Below the pieces are notes generated by a model. The model did no database searches and was not told the DNA's origin. It was given only the letters and a program-made list of their open reading frames with translations. Below, piece by piece: positions 59,801 through 62,800 of a DNA stretch of 64,000 nucleotides. Each line of letters starts with the position of its first letter. The stretch's first letter is position 1. The translations under genes were made by a program, and so were the position numbers. Source of the stretch: Symbiodinium natans (Eukaryota; Sar; Dinophyceae; Suessiales; Symbiodiniaceae); the NCBI GenBank assembly GCA_905221605.1, contig CAJNDS010002354.1:363254-427253 (forward strand), written 5' to 3'.

Positions 59801-62800
59801 TCAAGCGGTCGGCGGCACCCCTCAAGCCAGGCATGATTGGCTCTTGGCCGCTCTGGGGGATCCCGCAGCTGGTGGAAAGGATCGGAATCGGGCTAGCCAG
59901 CTGCTGGTTCTGGGGCGTGATTGGTTGAGGCCCCTAGCTGCCAAAAGAGTCATCTACAACGCGCTGTGGATAATTTTGAGGGTCGGAATGAATAGTTGGG
60001 GATCCCTGTCCGAAAAAGAAGTCACCTGGAAATCATGTAAAGCACCTTTCCAGTGGCAACACGCGATGTCAACACATGTGAACTCTCTGTGAACCTGGAA
60101 TGGTGGAGGCATACGCTGCCTTTTGTGCTGGCCAAAGTGAACCGCGTGCATTATGGGCTCCTGCGACGGAAGGCGCATGCATGCCTAAACGGGCCTAAGC
60201 CCTAAACACCTATTTGAAGCCCTCTGTAGCCCTATACCAAAGCCTTCAGAAGTCTTCCCTCCCAGTAGCTTTCATCCGAGTCCAGCCTCATCTTAAGACC
60301 GAAGGACACTGCAGACCTCGAAGCACGAGGCTACCCGGCTCGAGGCACTCGTCTGCAGATGGCCGTGCCATTCACTGGTCTCGAAACGCCCTCCATTGCA
60401 TCGGAGTTCGCAAACCCAGATGTGGCAATTGGGTGCCTTGGCAGCTTTTGTGACTTTCGGGCACTAAAGTGGCCTCTACAGGGCCCCCTTTGCAAAGTGA
60501 TTTTGGCATATGCATCTTCTGCGAGGCTAACGATCCTGGCCTTCGGACACGAAGGCATGCGGCGCAGCGATGTGAAGACCATGCTCTTGCTGCCGGGGCC
60601 TCCGATTCCCTCCTTCTCGCAGTGTAGCCTATAGTGTACATGTTGTGTATCCCTTCACCCTGAAGTCTAGCTTTTCCCATTTGCGCCTTCTCAAAGCTTG
60701 AGGCTGAAGTCCGACCTTCTTCGGGATGTGGGGACCCCAACAGTTCAGCGCCAGGCCTTCCGAAGCTTCCAGGCCTGGACAAGGGCGGATCCCTCAGATG
60801 ACGGCTTCGACTCCGGTGGAGTTCTGCCGTTGGACCTGATCCAGCCCGATCCCGCCTCCATCCTGACTCTGAAGAGGCTCTGGGCTCGAAAAGCACCGGT
60901 GTATTTATACTACCTCCGCCGGGAGATCTTTCCAAAGGCCACGCCCTCTCAGACCAAGAAGCTGTCGGCGTGCGCACAGGAGCTTGCTTCGCCGGTGTTG
61001 TTCAAGGTGCGCCTGGGCTTCTCTGGAACCCCTACCAACATTCTCCCCTCGAGCTTGCCACCCGTGGAGTTCGACGGCGCCACGGACGGGAAGACCCTGG
61101 CAATCCTGTCATCACCGCACCTCGTGACCCTTCATTGCCTGAAGCCTGGCTGGACGCCGCAGTCCCTATTGGGGTACGTGGCCCAAAGGCGTTCAAGGGA
61201 TGTTGAGGGCTTCGACTGTTGTTCAAGTCTCGTAGTAGGCATTGCATGCGATGGACGGGTCTTGTTTTTGCAGTGAATGTAGTTGATGCAGCAGCTTTGG
61301 TGGACAGGGATAGCAGTCACTATAGTCTATGGCTTTGGCAGGCGCCCGCACTTCTGTGCTTTGATCGACACGGCCGCTTTGCTCTGTGGCCTGGAAAACG
61401 AAGAGGTTGCCAGGTGGCTCATGGACAGCCCCCTCACCCAGGGAGATGGCAAGGAGGGCTGCATCTTCCTCGCCCGCGGCACCGACCTGCCCATGATCCT
61501 CCTGAAGGGCGCCGCAGCCGCAGTGCCTCTGGAGGATGCCAGCACCCTTCCGGAGAAGCGGTTCTGCTACTTCGATCAGCCCCACACCACGGGCATCGAC
61601 ATCAACCAGCCGGCGCTCGGAGCGCGCACCTCAGGGTTGGGTGAGAAGGGAAGCCCGGATTGTGATGATAGTGTTATAGTAGGTGCTCGTCAACATGTTC
61701 TCAAGTTGGGGAGAGAAGGGGTGTGCGCCCAAACCCTTGTGTTCGCAAAAGAGGGCATCAAGGCAAGCTTTCCTCCCTCATAGTCCACACCTGCTAAGCA
61801 GGGGGTAATGGGCAACACGCATACCCGCACACGTTTTAAAGCTGTAAAATCCCGGGAATAATGAGAAGAAGAACACAAAGCATCAAGCGCACTCCGATGA
61901 GAGCTTCTAAGCGCAGGCCGCACTGTACTAGAGCGGAAGTAAGTCGTTTTGCCTTTCAAGCAGATCTTTTGACAGAGGCCCAAAGGATATGTAGTCCGGT
62001 GACACATTGACAATGGTCATTGGTCCTGAGACTATACATACTCGAAAGCAAGAGAGAACGGGAACATGAGAAAGAACGACAGCACAGGAGGACGAGACCC
62101 TTGCACTTCCCATTGTTCGATTGATACACGGGAGGCGCTTCTGCGTTACTCGCTGCACAGCATTTCTTTCGGAGCTGCCTAGTGACACTCGTGAAATCTT
62201 TTCGGCGATTCGGCCTTAGCCAAACAATGTGTGGATTTTTGGTGGCTTTTGCGTACACATGCAAACGATCTTCGAGCCTGCGAAAGAACATGTGGGGCAA
62301 CAACCGAGAATCGCGCCCGCGAACAGAAGTCAGCACAGAGTCTTCATCTCTGAAGATTCCGACGCCACCTGGCTGAGGTTGCTGCCATCACCATGGGAAA
62401 AGACATGAGCATCCGGGAGCTGCAACAAGGCGCCTGGCGCATGCGCGGCCTGGCCCGGGGTCAAACCCTCGAGATGATGCTTGGCAAAGTTTGCACCGCT
62501 TCTGAGGTTTGCAATTCTCTGTAGACACTGTGTAGAGCTCGACCAAGAGCCTCCAGGGGTCCGAAGCTTCTGTTTGAGAGGCTTTTCTATGATTGGCTTG
62601 CCAGGATTCTGCCAGAAGATGTTGCGGCTTACATGCGAAGTGCTTTGCAAGACCCGAGAGCGGTACCTCCTTCGAACAGCTCCCGTGCACTGCAAGACAT
62701 CCAGGCCTGCCTCTTGATGCGTGCCTCGACTCCATCAATATAGGATGCATTAGTTACCTTACGAAACAAAGATGGGCAACACAAAGGTAGAGAAGTAGCC

